Shown here: positions 49,529 through 60,150 of the stretch, in pieces
Position numbering within the stretch: position 1 is the first letter of the stretch
Layout: each line of letters opens with the position of its first letter
Assembly: GCA_028023455.1 (NCBI GenBank)
Contig: JAQFVV010006231.1
Coordinates: forward strand, 4,852,036-4,916,035
Reading direction: 5' to 3'
Source: Epiperipatus broadwayi
Taxonomy: Eukaryota > Onychophora > Udeonychophora > Euonychophora > Peripatidae
DNA: 64,000 bases
Translations under genes and position numbers: made by a program
Notes under the pieces: model-generated
Databases searched by the model: none
What the model saw: only the letters and a program-made list of their open reading frames with translations
What the model was told of the DNA's origin: nothing

Positions 49529-50029
49529 TTATATCCTAATCTTACCATTAGGCTTCAATATAACTATAAACAGCATAACCCAATCTGATGTTTCAACTGG
49601 CATTAATATACCCTTATTGACCAATGATTTGAGTTTTTCCTCCATTTTTACTTTTTGAGCAAAAGGGATTTTATAAAGTGTACACACAACTGGGAACATG
49701 CTTTCAAGTAACTCTAGGTCTACTGGACTCATTGCTATTAACCCAAATTCTTCATTAATTAAGCCTGGGTATTTATTTACAATTTCTTGTGTAAAAAAAT
49801 TTTTTTTTACTATGGTGACTTGGTTTCCTATTTCCTGGGACCAATTCTTTCTGATAATGGAATTAATCTTTTCTTTGACTATATAAAATGGTAAGTTCAT
49901 TGTTTTACCATGGTAACTACTAGGTGCTTTTACATAATCCATAGTCTTAGTGTATTTATGTTTATATCTCATGCTTTGATGTTCATTTTTTCTGACTTTT
50001 AACATTAAAGGCTGACAGTGCCCTCCCAT
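49529..50029 (-). pseudogene. Gypsy protease-RT linker and RT N-terminus
   Basis: An open frame of 166 codons: LPFYIVKEK (family: LPLYVVKG), KNWSQEIGNQ (equivalent to GRDWL...), VNKYPGLINEEFGLIAMSPV, then IPFAQKVKMEEKLKSLVNKG and ILMPVETSDWVMLFIVILK, followed by PNGKIRI. The last part matches the gypsy RT start (RPVPFALRxKVExELxRLxxxGIIxPVxxSxWASPIVPVxKxDGSIRI), with ASPIV decayed to MLFIV. The frame stops just before the MITE insertion. Confidence 0.9.
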
Positions 50030-50115
50030 CTGTTTGTGACATTAAGAATATTCCTGAGCCACTGCCTATTTCCATAGAAACTTTTTATAAATATGAGCCT
50101 TTTTGACCACGTTTT

Positions 50116-53100
50116 GATATATCAAGTTGCCATATATTTCCTGTTCCCATTTATTTTGAAACTGAACTTATAGCTAAAAATGACTATTTTTTTGTTTTCA
50201 GATATTATATACAATTGAAAATCAAAATACATTATTCACACCTTTTATAGATAAATTAAACTTCTTCATAAAAATGCATTAGATATATTTTTCATCACGC
50301 ATCTACTTTTCCGTCTAGACCGACAAAATAGCATCCTGATATTGGAAGCTGCAGTCATATTTTCTCTTTTCTCGTTTGTTCTGAAAATTAATTTTTAGCA
50401 TAAAATTGTTAATTTTTGCTAATAGATATTATACACAATTGTGAAACAAAATATTATTCTCATAGTTTACAGATAAATTAAACTTCTTTATAAAAATATA
50501 TTATAGATATTATACTTTTTGATCATGTCTCTTACCTTTTTTTGGTCTAGATTGACATAATAGATCTTGACATTAGAAGCTGCTACCATGTTTTTTTCTA
50601 TTCTCATTTGTTTTGAAAATGAATTTTTAGAATAGAATTGCAGAATTTTTATTGCTATATATCATGCACATGTGACAATCAATTTGTATTGTAAATATTC
50701 ACATAGCATATTGATAAATACATTGTGACTTGATTTTTTTAAACAATTCAATTTTTCTACTGAAGTAAATACTATGGGAATTAATAAACTTGTAAATGTT
50801 TTTTGTAAGATTTAAAAGCATTCAAAAAAATAGAATGGCCTTAAATTCATACAGTACGGAATAATGGCAGACTAATGGTAATAATTTACTATTCTTTTTT
50901 TAATAAACTGTCTTATTTCTTTGATCCTACTTTTCCCATCCAAATTATTTTATTCTATGTTTGTGTGACAGTTTATTTTGATAACATTTTATCTGTAGTT
51001 AGTTGAAAATAGAAAATAAACCTATAAGTCAATATAATACAATAATGTATTAAGTTTAGAAACCACTCATTAACTTTGCCCTTAAAAGGAACAAAATGGA
51101 GAAATCAGGAGTACCATCATAGACATATATTTAACACTTCTACTAATTCTTGCTTTTGGCAGAATAATTTAGTGGGTTAGAGCATAAACTTACTAATTTA
51201 ATATTCACAAATCTAAAGATTTCTAATTCAATCTCCATGACAGCACTATCTCAAATCAGCCAGAAACACCTAAATAAAAAAGGAGAATAAAACTTCCTAT
51301 AATGTTGCTTCCTATACTAATCTGTATATAATTACTAATAGCTGAATTTTTCTAAAAGCATACATTTCAACTAGATGATGAAAATAGTCCACCACATATA
51401 TATTCTACTGTATATTAAATCAAATCTATCTGTTCTTAGTAATTCTTCTATCTCTTTACAGTACTTTTCTAATTACACTTACTTAGCTTTGTCCGTTTCA
51501 AATTTCAGTTTATTATTGAGTTTCTTATATAACTTTTCTTTAATGTATTTTAGTATTTAATTTTTTTGTTATTATTAATGATTTCATTGCTAGAAAAATC
51601 TTTTTTTTTTCTTCCTTTATCATTTTCATAATCTATTATCAATATTTCACTTTCTTTTAAATTTTCTTTGAATACATGTTTTGTTTAGATTAATTTTATT
51701 ATTTATTTTTTATATATACTTATTTTCTAATCTCTAAATTTGTAAATTCTATCTTAATATTACCTGTCTATTTTTCAAAAATCCCAAGTTGGCTCAGTTC
51801 TTTTCTCTTAAAAATTATATCCCATTATGAAATTCTGGTAAATAAATATTCATATCCATACTTATTCACACACACACAAAAAAAATCATACACAACAAAA
51901 TGGCAAACAACTTTGACTAAATAAAATGATATATCAGTATATAAGATGCAATACATATAAAAATAAATTACTAATATACACAAAAAATTAATCATTAAAT
52001 ATCACATTTACTTTATTGTCTTAGATTACTTTATTTCAACACATACATATAAATACTATAAAAAATATATTCCTTCTGGTATTTAATAGATTCTGAAATA
52101 TTTCATCTAATGCCTATATAGTGTAATGGAATCATGAAGCAATACTCCATGATGGATTATCCAAATTATAAGTAACTGAATTTAGCCAAGAGGCATGAAT
52201 TGGGTCAACCCAGTATGATCTGACTACATTTTACTGTCAAATTATATGAAATTGTTTATGGCATACACTGGCACTAAATTAAATATTGTATGTTAGATTA
52301 GGAAAAAATATGGAGCTTCAAATTTAAGTGCCATATCAAAAAACACATCAACTTATACAAATTAGAATTTTGATCAATTTTAATATGATTTCTATTATAG
52401 AATTATATATTTTTTGACATGACTTTAATTATCACATATGAGGTGATTAAAGCTTCTGAGATTACTTTCTTCAGATGAGTATAATTAATATGTATAAATG
52501 ATGGAGGGTAGCTGTTTGCATAAGCTGAATTCATATAGCAATGACTATCAAGTGAATTGAATTATAATAATATTAATTAAATATAAAATAATAGAAAATT
52601 GTTATCTCATAGGACATATAGAAATCATTGGAAAGCCATTTTAAAGGCCAGAAATCCCCCAAAAATAAAATTCAGACTCCTTACAGCATTAATTAATTAG
52701 TTAAGCTAGCAACACATCAGAAAAATAAATTAAATATATATTTATATTACTACATTATCCATTTACCTTTGCAACATCCTGTAACTATTTTATATGCATA
52801 TTCTTATCTTTTAATAATTAGATCCAAGCTCTGTAGTTATCTCTTTCTTTCCCAATCTTGCAATTAAACATATTCTTACTACAATATATTCGCTTCAATA
52901 ATAGAAGTTATTATTAACTATTGATATAATTATGGAAGATAATAACTTTTTAAACTTTAAGAAACAAAATTTATTCAACAAAGTTAAACTATATATATAT
53001 ATAAATAATTATAAGCAATAATTATGGATTTTTTTTGCAATCTATTAGGGGAAATGCAGGGCTAATAAGACAGTATTAAAGTTATGGTGAGATAGTAAAA

Positions 53101-53470
53101 TATCCAGAAATAATCTTTTTATTGAAGAGAGATTGATGCCTAAGAGATTAATTTTAAATTGAATCTAAACAAAAAAATTAAAAATACTTTTGGAATCATT
53201 TTACTTAACCTACCTTTCAGGGCTAAGATTATTTTGATCATCACTATCAAATTAAATGTATAGATTTGATTTAGTTAATCATTTCTTACTTGAATTTATA
53301 TTTTCCCCTAATGTGTACCACTGCATTGGAAAGATATCATTTTAGACAGATCAAGAATTCCATTATATTTGATATCCAAATGAGACCTTTTAAATAGCCG
53401 CTGACTTTTGCTCAACTTTATTTCTATACAGTCATATATTATACCAAATATTAGAGCATGAGTAATAGAA
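50116..53470. other. AT-rich stretch, no gene recognised
   Basis: Contains three loosely similar segments of about 300 bp around 50170-50700 (each with TAGATATTATAC-like and AAACTTCTT-like blocks and CTCATTTGTT-like ends), probably an old tandem repeat. A tRNA-like SINE scrap lies at 51165-51245. Otherwise featureless. Confidence 0.4.
51165..51245 (+). repeat. tRNA-derived SINE fragment
   Basis: TTAGTGGGTTAGAGCATAAA is A-box-like, and TTTCTAATTCAATCTCCA about 45 bp on is a decayed B box (GGTTCGAATCC). The spacing suits a tRNA head. Confidence 0.45.
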
Positions 53471-53474
53471 TGTT

Positions 53475-54295
53475 GAGATATTATTTTATATAGCACTATG
53501 TTTTTATACTGTAATAGTGATATTAGCGATTAAGCCAATGCACATGCGCTTTAAAGATAAATTACAAAAGAATACTCTCACTTTTCCAGACCCAAGATAT
53601 AGTTTTTTAGAAAAGATGGAATGAATCCACCCATCCTTTCAACCCAAACATTTATGCATGGGCAAATCTTAAGTATATGAAAATGAGAGTGTGAAGATGT
53701 TAAGCAATCACTTTAAATTACATTTATTATTCTTGAACGAATGATGCTGGCGAAATCTTTACAATTTATGATATGTCATTCTTTAGTTGAAATTAAACAT
53801 ATAGAATGAGATATTATTTTATATAGCGCTATGTTTTTATACTGTAATAGTGATATTAGCGATTAAGCCAATGCACATGCGTTTTAAAGATAAATTATAA
53901 ATGAATACTCTAAATTTTCCAGATACAAGATATAGTTTTAAGAAAAGATGGAATGAATCCACCCATCCTTTCAACCCAAACATTTACGTATGGGAAAAAT
54001 CTTAAGTGTATGGAAATGAGAGCATGAAGATGTTAAGCAATCACTTTAAATTACATTTATGTTTAATTTCAACTAAAGAATGACATATCATAAATTGTAA
54101 AGATTTCACAAGCGACATTCATTTAAAAATAATAAATGTAATTTAAAGTGATTGCTTAACATCTTCATGCTCTCATTTCTATATGCTTAAGATTTTCCCA
54201 TACAGAAATGTTTGGGTCGAAAGGATGGGTTATTCATTCCATCTTTTCTAAAAAAAACTATATCTTGTGTCTAGAAAAGTGAGAGTATTCATATA
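53475..54295. repeat. Direct-plus-inverted repeat array, 333-bp unit
   Basis: Unit 1 (53475-53807) and unit 2 (from 53808) both start GAGATATTATTTTATATAGC and share GATATTAGCGATTAAGCCAA and GATGGAATGAATCCACCCAT; the period is 333 bp. Unit 2 is shortened at its end near 54061. An inverted copy follows at about 54062-54295 (AAAGAATGACATATCATAAA and ATCCTTTCGACCC on the opposite strand). The head-to-tail plus head-to-head layout is like that of the 56.2-57.4 kb element, but no full hammerhead core was found. It is non-coding. Confidence 0.8.
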
Positions 54296-55238
54296 AGTGG
54301 CATGCAATATGTGTGTTTAAATTGATTTTAAAGTGTTTGGAATGAGAAATAATATCTTTCTTTATATTTGACTATAGACCTTAAATATAATATTTATGTA
54401 CATTTGATCCAATATATTTTTTTTATTATTATTTTATTCTTAACATTGGTAGTTGTGAATGCAGTATAATACCAAACAACTAAAAAAAAAACAATTTTTT
54501 TCCCATTAACAATTAAAATTATTTTGCATCTGAGCTTTAAAAAAATACTTTTACAATAAGTAATGGGCTTAAAAGTTTAAAGAGAAATCTGTTCAGATAT
54601 TTCATAATTACATGCATTACCTTGCAAAGATCATTCAAAATTAGCTATATATACACATAACAAAAGCCTGCTTCATAATAATTTTACATTTATACATTTA
54701 TTACAATTATTCATCTTACTGCATAGTATGAACATAACCAATTAAAAATTATATATGTTTGATATGAGCAAATCTGAGAAAATAAATGCATTTAAAATAA
54801 GATATTACTACAAATATTAAGATCTCATCTAGAAAAAAAAATATAAGACTGCATGATTATAGGCAAAGAATTGGAATCATAAGATCTGGGAATATATCTC
54901 TATCAATTATTAAAATAATAAAGGAATACACACATGTCAATGCATATAAAATCTTTTTATTTTTTTATATGATAACAATCAACCTTTAAAACTCCTCATT
55001 CTTACACCTGGCATAATGTGGGTAATGATTTTCAAATTACAAACATCCGGGTTCAGGTTAAGATTAACAGAAATCTATATAGACTACGCACGTGCTTTTT
55101 ACACCTTCGTTTCCATCTTTCTTTCTAGTTTCAGGAAAGGTATGTTTTATTTTTCTACAATAAAAAATAAAAATTTTATAATACTTTTTATGATCAAGTA
55201 AATTGAATTTTTTTGTCTTTCTCTCATTTTTTTGATAG

Positions 55239-55332
55239 TTACTGGAAAAGTATTTGACGTGAAAAATACATCGGAAAAAGTAAAACTTTTTACCATTGTA
55301 TTTTGAAGACAATGTTATGGGGGGCCTAAAAG
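55239..55332 (+). other. Possible exon, plus strand, unidentified
   Basis: A good acceptor (CTCTCATTTTTTTGATAG) and a consensus donor (AAAAG|GTAAGT) bound 94 bp. One frame reads TGKVFDVKNTSEKVKLFTIV before a single stop, so it would be untranslated, a pseudo-exon, or part of a non-coding RNA. The splice signals are the only support. Confidence 0.25.
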
Positions 55333-55945
55333 GTAAGTATTTATTTTTCTATATCTTTTAATTATTATTTTATTTTTATATATTTATATTTGATAAAAAA
55401 TATATGAAAAAATTAATATTGAAACATAAAAAAAAAATAGCTTGTGATTGTGTACATTTATATCATGAATTATCTGCATTTTTTGCTATAATGAGGGCCT
55501 GGGTCCAGTATTTGAATTAGGTGATGTGAGACAAAGATAAACATATTTTGAAAATATTATGACCTGATTTAGATTTTTCTATAATGTCTTGTCTGCATTT
55601 TAATAATAATAAAAATATGCAAATGCTAAAAGTAAAGATTTTGACTGCATATAAACTTAGAACCAATTATACACTACTGCAATGTAAATTTCAAAACTGC
55701 ATATCAAATGCAAAGAGAAATGGCAGTTGATGAAGCTATCAAAACCTATAAAGATAGGAAAAATAATACTACATCGCAAGTTTAACTCAATAATGAATTT
55801 AGTATTTTGTTCACTTTTTATTTTATTTTGTATATAGTGATTATTTTAGTAGTAATTTTTAATAAATTACAAACTTTATTGAAGTTCTTTTTTATAATAT
55901 TCAAATTATACTAATGATTGATCAATATTAATTACTTGTTATAAG

Positions 55946-56025
55946 GGATGTTATTAGGAATGACATATTCATTGCAAACCCCGGTATGGAAATACATTTT
56001 GAAGGGTTACTAGAAAAAATGAAAG
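55946..56025 (+). other. Possible exon, plus strand, unidentified
   Basis: Bounded by TTGTTATAAG and GAAAG|GTACTA. The open frame reads DVIRNDIFIANPGMEIHFEG and then LLEKMK, with composition unlike the surrounding sequence. No family recognised. It is 613 bp downstream of the candidate exon at 55239. Confidence 0.25.
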
Positions 56026-56286
56026 GTACTAATATCTTTATTCTACGAAGTGTTCAAGTGATGGATTACCTTAGATAAGTATTATTATATACCAATTTTT
56101 TAGAAATTTTATGATGAATCCAACTAACCTACTAATAAAAACATAATACTAAGTTGTATGCATGATAATTTTGAATTTAAATTGATAAAAAATCAAGTCA
56201 GATGACCTAATTTTAATAAAGCTCCTATTTACAAATATTATATATAGAGTAAGTTTAAAAACAAACTCTTATGAAGCTTCAAAATA

Positions 56287-56341
56287 CCCTCAACCTCAGA
56301 CCGCGGTTTCTGCCTCTAGCGTCATCAGTGAGGTGCTAGGG
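56287..56341 (-). ncRNA. Hammerhead candidate, unit 1
   Basis: Minus strand: stem I ACCTCA/TGAGGT plus outer CCC/GGG, core CTGATGA, stem II CGC-TAGAG-GCA (its first pair is a C-A mismatch; the ancestral TGC/GCA is kept in unit 3), GAAA, stem III ACCGCGGT (self-complementary), C17. Confidence 0.7.
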
Positions 56342-56654
56342 AATAAAAATACTAGAACTAGTCCAGCATTTTATCAATGCCTAACTATTGAGAAGAAAAT
56401 CTGAAACTTTCAGACATTTAAATGTCCAAAAATCCAGATATCTAACTCAAATAGCAGTATGGGACTGAACTAAGTTCAGATATACCATATATTAATAGCT
56501 CTAGCAATATAAAATCGCCAAAGCATTAATAGCAAAAAACTAAAATTAAATTGATAAAAAATCAAGTCAGATGACCTAATTTTAATAAAGCTCCTATTTA
56601 CAAATGTTATATATAGAGTAAGTTAAAAACAAACTCTTATGAAGCTTCAAAATA

Positions 56655-56709
56655 CCCTCAACCTCAGACCGCAGTTTCTGCCTCTAGCGTCATCAGTGAG
56701 GTGCTAGGG
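56655..56709 (-). ncRNA. Hammerhead candidate, unit 2
   Basis: Minus strand; as unit 1 but with ACTGCGGT in stem III, so one pair becomes a wobble and the palindrome is broken. Core CTGATGA and GAAA are intact. Separated from unit 1 by 368 bp. Confidence 0.65.
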
Positions 56710-56873
56710 AATAAAAATACTAGAACTAGTCCAGCATTTTATCAATGCCTAACTATTGAGAAGAAAATCTGAAACTTTCAGACATTTAAATGTCCAAAAA
56801 TCTGAAAGTTTCAGATTTTCTTCTCAATAGTTAGGCATTGATAAAATGCTAGACTAGTTCTAGTATTTTTATT

Positions 56874-56928
56874 CCCTAGCACCTCACTGATGATGCTAGA
56901 GGCAGAAACCGCGGTCTGAGGTTGAGGG
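56874..56928 (+). ncRNA. Hammerhead candidate, unit 3 (best preserved)
   Basis: Plus strand: core CTGATGA 56887-56893, stem II TGC/GCA with loop TAGAG (56894-56904), GAAA 56905-56908, stem III ACCGCGGT 56908-56915, cleavage base C 56916. Stem I has six pairs (56881-56886 with 56917-56922), an internal loop of 4 and 3 nt, then CCC/GGG (56874-56876 with 56926-56928). The internal loop faces loop II, as in natural type I hammerheads. All conserved core bases are present. Confidence 0.8.
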
Positions 56929-57240
56929 TATTTTGAAGCTTCATAAGAGTTTGTTTTTAACTTACTCTATATATAACATTTGTAAATAGGAGCTTTATTA
57001 AAATTAGGTCATCTGACTTGATTTTTTATCAATTTAATTTTAGTTTTTTGCTATTAATGCTTTGGCGATTTTATATTGCTAGAGCTATTAATATATGGTG
57101 TATCTGAACTTAGTTCAGTCCCATACTGCTATTTGAGTTAGATAGCTGGATTTTTGGAATTTAAATGTCTGAAAGTTTCAGATTTTCTTCTCAATAGTTA
57201 GGCATTGATAAAATGCTGGACTAGTTCTAGTATTTTTATT

Positions 57241-57295
57241 CCCTAGCACCTCACTGATGACGCTAGAGGCAGAAACCGTGGTCTGAGGTTAAGGG
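57241..57295 (+). ncRNA. Hammerhead candidate, unit 4
   Basis: Plus strand, 367 bp after unit 3. Core CTGATGA and GAAA intact; stem II has the C-A mismatch; stem III is ACCGTGGT. Cleavage here and in unit 3 would release a 367-nt monomer (56917-57283). Confidence 0.7.
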
Positions 57296-57356
57296 TATTT
57301 TGAAGCTTCATAAGAGTTTGTTTTTAACTTACTCTATATATAAAATTTTGAATTTA

Positions 57357-59660
57357 TAAAATAATATGAAAATAATTATTAGAAATATTAACTTTTATTC
57401 TTTTTTTTATTACTTTGAATATCAATGACTATATTTTTTTTCAGCTTAATTACATTCTTTGGTGTTTTATATTTCGCACAATATACATTACGTCATTTTG
57501 GAATAATTCCAACATAAGTTATGATAAAATTTGTGGCTTAACATAATTTTTTAAATATTCAATATGGCCGCTCTGTCAGCCTATAAGTTAAGCTATCAAC
57601 AATCTCAACCTGTAGTCAAGGCAGCCTCCTTTTACAATAAAGGTGGTACTACCTTTATCTATGGTCTGAAAAATTTTGCAATTCTAATATACATATAAAA
57701 ATATCAGAAAAATTATTCTTTATAAACCAAATAGAGGAATTTCTCATTTCTAATATATGTAAATAATAACTCAATTCCGGAAGATTAGTTAAGAGGTAAG
57801 ATGAACAATGTCTGGTTAAGCAACTATAAAAATACACATTACTTCATATTTTTCTATCTTTAATAAGATCAATATGCAATCCCAAGTTCTAATGAGATAT
57901 AACAACATGCAATACATATTCAGATTTAGAAATATAATTTTATAATAAATACACTCACATCTCAAACAGGAAATTAACCATAAGAAAAAAACATGTACAT
58001 GAAAGTGCTTATATATAAAATATATTTTAGTTCATATGCATATTGTAAAAAAAAAAAAAATATTTTAACAAAATATTTTCTTTAACAAATAATATTTTTT
58101 TATAAACCTTATAATACCTATTAATGCACATATTAAATTATTTAAAATTTCAATAATCTTTATGCTTGAAAACAAAAAAATGCATATAATAAGATTCTAC
58201 TTTTTGTGTGTGTGCACACATACTACTCTTATTTTATAATAACTAAACATTTTTAAACTTTAACTAATACTTCTTTTTACACATTTTGACAAGTTATTTA
58301 TGATCTACTCCTTTGTTCTTTTAATATATAAAAAATTCACAAAATTTTAATTTAATATATATTATAACAATCGGATGAGAAAAGGAGACTTAACGTATCT
58401 ACACTACAAGGGCACCATCTAGGCATTTGAACCAAAAAATTTATAGAGTAGGCAGATACGTAAGTTAAAAAAAAAAATTGTAATCTATATTTTATTCCGA
58501 CCATTAGCACATTGTCACTAGCTCAGCAGAGTAGCAGAGATTTATATTTTATAATAAATTCTTATCTAAGAATATTTTTTTTAAAAAAAAATAAGCCACT
58601 GCCAGTAATTATACACACAAACATTTATTTAAACATATATAAGATTTAAAATTATTTTAGTATCAGTTTACATTTTAAAATTTAACTTACATTTTTAACT
58701 TTGATTTTAGATTTTAATTTACATTTTAATTTTTATAAGTTCGCACAAATGGATTTATAAGTTTGTTTTATAATGTTGAGTATAGATCGGTTACATAGAT
58801 TACACGGTCAAAAACATTTCAAAATAAACATAAATGATCAAAATATAAAGTCATTGATGGAATTGCAGAGGGAAATTTATAAGAAATCCAATGGCATTCA
58901 TCATAAGATGGCGCATTGAACCACTAACTTAAAAGATATCCGAATAAATACATTTTAGATACTCACCATAAGGTATCATTATTTACCGAAGGTCTATATA
59001 TTTTGATCAAATATGAAAACCAAAAACATAATTAACCGATAACGAATCCATGCAAGCGTCTATACCCAACTTAAATTTAATGCATTTAGAGTGTCGAGTA
59101 TGAATAGACTACATAGATTGCATTTGAAAAGAAAATATTTTATCTCTTATTTAAAAGTTCGCAGTTAAACCAATGTCAATCCATCTGTTATATCAATGTA
59201 TTCAATATAATACGAATACGACAGCACAAATATAGGTTAAGAGAAGGAAGAGACTCTCGTCCAGATAGGAATACATCTATCTGATGAGAAGAGCAATAAA
59301 AAAAAACTCCATAGGAAAGGACTGCGGCCCTTTTTGCCGACTTACAATCCCATCCATAGGCAAAAGGGGGTGTGCAGCGTATACTAGCGATTCTGCCCAT
59401 AGTGAACCTCGTACTACATCTACTAATTACACCAATATATCCAATCCATTGACCTAATTCCACTACGAAACGAATAACCTAAGATTACCCTCCCCTAATA
59501 AAACTTCACAAATCTATATAGCCATTCATGCCCAACTTAAATTTAACATTTATATAATTTAGTTTAATGAAAAACAGAAATCATAATACTTAAAAGAACA
59601 AAAAAAAAATAAATGGAAACGATTTTACAAAAGAAATACATCAAATAAAAAGGAATTAAT
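57357..59660. other. No clear gene; small inverted repeat at 58.4 kb; GC-richer block from 59.2 kb
   Basis: AT-rich up to about 58.8 kb. At 58389-58470 ACTTAACGTATCTACACTAC and GTAGGCAGATACGTAAGTT form loose inverted ends of an 80-bp segment. The 91-codon minus-strand frame at 59188-59463 falls in a GC-richer block but has no recognisable family. Confidence 0.4.
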
Positions 59661-59679
59661 AAATAATTTAGTTTGGTCA

Positions 59680-59848
59680 GATAGGAAATACTATTGCGAT
59701 AATTTCTGAAAGGTTTAGAATTTAGAGTTTGTTTTAAAATGTTCATAAAGTTCTTACGATTTTTAAAACGTTCCTCTTTATCCGTTGCTTGCAATTTTGA
59801 ACGCGAATTCACACGCTGTCCTGAAGAGATTTCTATCCAGTTAGCCAT
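59680..59848 (-). CDS. Possible first coding exon (minus strand)
   Basis: Starts ATG at 59848 and reads MANWIEISSGQRVNSRSKLQ, then ATDKEERFKNRKNF and MNILKQTLNSKPFRNYRNS. It is a basic, hydrophilic stretch with normal codon diversity, unlike the chance frames around it. It follows a promoter-like region and has a weak donor (AATA|GTATTT) at about 59694. The strand is that of the transporter, whose family begins with a hydrophilic N-terminus of about this length. I cannot show linkage: no exon with the first membrane helices was found between here and 34.8 kb. It could equally belong to another gene or to a retroelement gag. Confidence 0.35.
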
Positions 59849-59859
59849 TTTATTTATTC

Positions 59860-60150
59860 ATCCGGAGGTCTTACTTTAGCTAGTCCTCAATGTAGAAAAT
59901 GATGTCTCTTTTTTTTTTTTTTAGCAGAACTGAAGAGATTGAAGTGTGTGTCTTTTCAATCCCTTCTCCTTCAACTCCGCACTAACACATATCACCACTA
60001 TCACACATCTCCTCCAGCTCTTTCTTCATTCACTCTTTATAGTAGACTTTCAGATCCAGTGGATATTATGTTACGACGATGGTGATGACCTTTTCGCTAA
60101 GGTCCGATTCCATGAGTGATTTCTTTTATTGGCCATTCTGATCCCATTGT
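59860..60150 (-). promoter_or_regulatory. Promoter-like region upstream of the 59.85-kb ORF
   Basis: On the minus strand: GGCCAATAAAAG (CCAAT box) near 60130, CTATAAAG (TATA-like) at 60042-60035, then about 190 bp of leader to the ATG at 59848. The stretch is GC-richer than its flanks. TATA and CCAAT spacing is plausible for an RNA polymerase II promoter or an LTR. Confidence 0.4.

Larger units (their letters stand above)
47290..50115 (-). mobile_element. Decayed Ty3/gypsy retrotransposon pol
   Basis: Minus strand, high to low coordinate: protease block (MEIGSGSGIFLMS, the DTGS site decayed to GSGS), linker and RT start, RT body, RNase H, integrase. The domain order PR-RT-RH-IN is that of Ty3/gypsy. 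All domains are broken by stops, and a MITE interrupts the RT. No flanking LTRs were recognised nearby, so this is an internal fragment. Confidence 0.85.
54300..56166. other. Possible small plus-strand exons in AT-rich sequence
   Basis: No recognised gene. Two candidate exons are listed separately. The region lies between two repeat arrays. Confidence 0.35.
56167..57356. mobile_element. Inverted tandem-dimer element with four hammerheads, 13-bp target duplication
   Basis: AATTTTGAATTTA at 56167-56179 recurs at 57344-57356. Between them (1164 bp) lie two head-to-tail units in one direction, then two in the other, meeting near 56795-56810. The period is 368 bp on the left and 367 bp on the right. 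Each unit carries one hammerhead, so there are two on the minus and two on the plus strand. Units share GAAGCTTCAAAATACCCTCA, TGCTAGGGAATAAAAATACT and ATCTGAAACTTTCAGACATT. There is no open frame of note. Tandem monomers of a few hundred bases, each with a hammerhead, are the layout of retrozymes; the inversion of a dimer is unusual. Confidence 0.9.

Noticed and set aside
31630-51245. tRNA genes at the three tRNA-like sites
   Set aside because: A boxes are recognisable, but the cloverleaf and B box are decayed. SINE fragments explain them better.
53735-53800. TGATG, then GCGAAATC, as a hammerhead in the 333-bp unit
   Set aside because: Neither the CTGANGA core nor a stem I is present in any unit. 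The inverted copy differs at the key bases.
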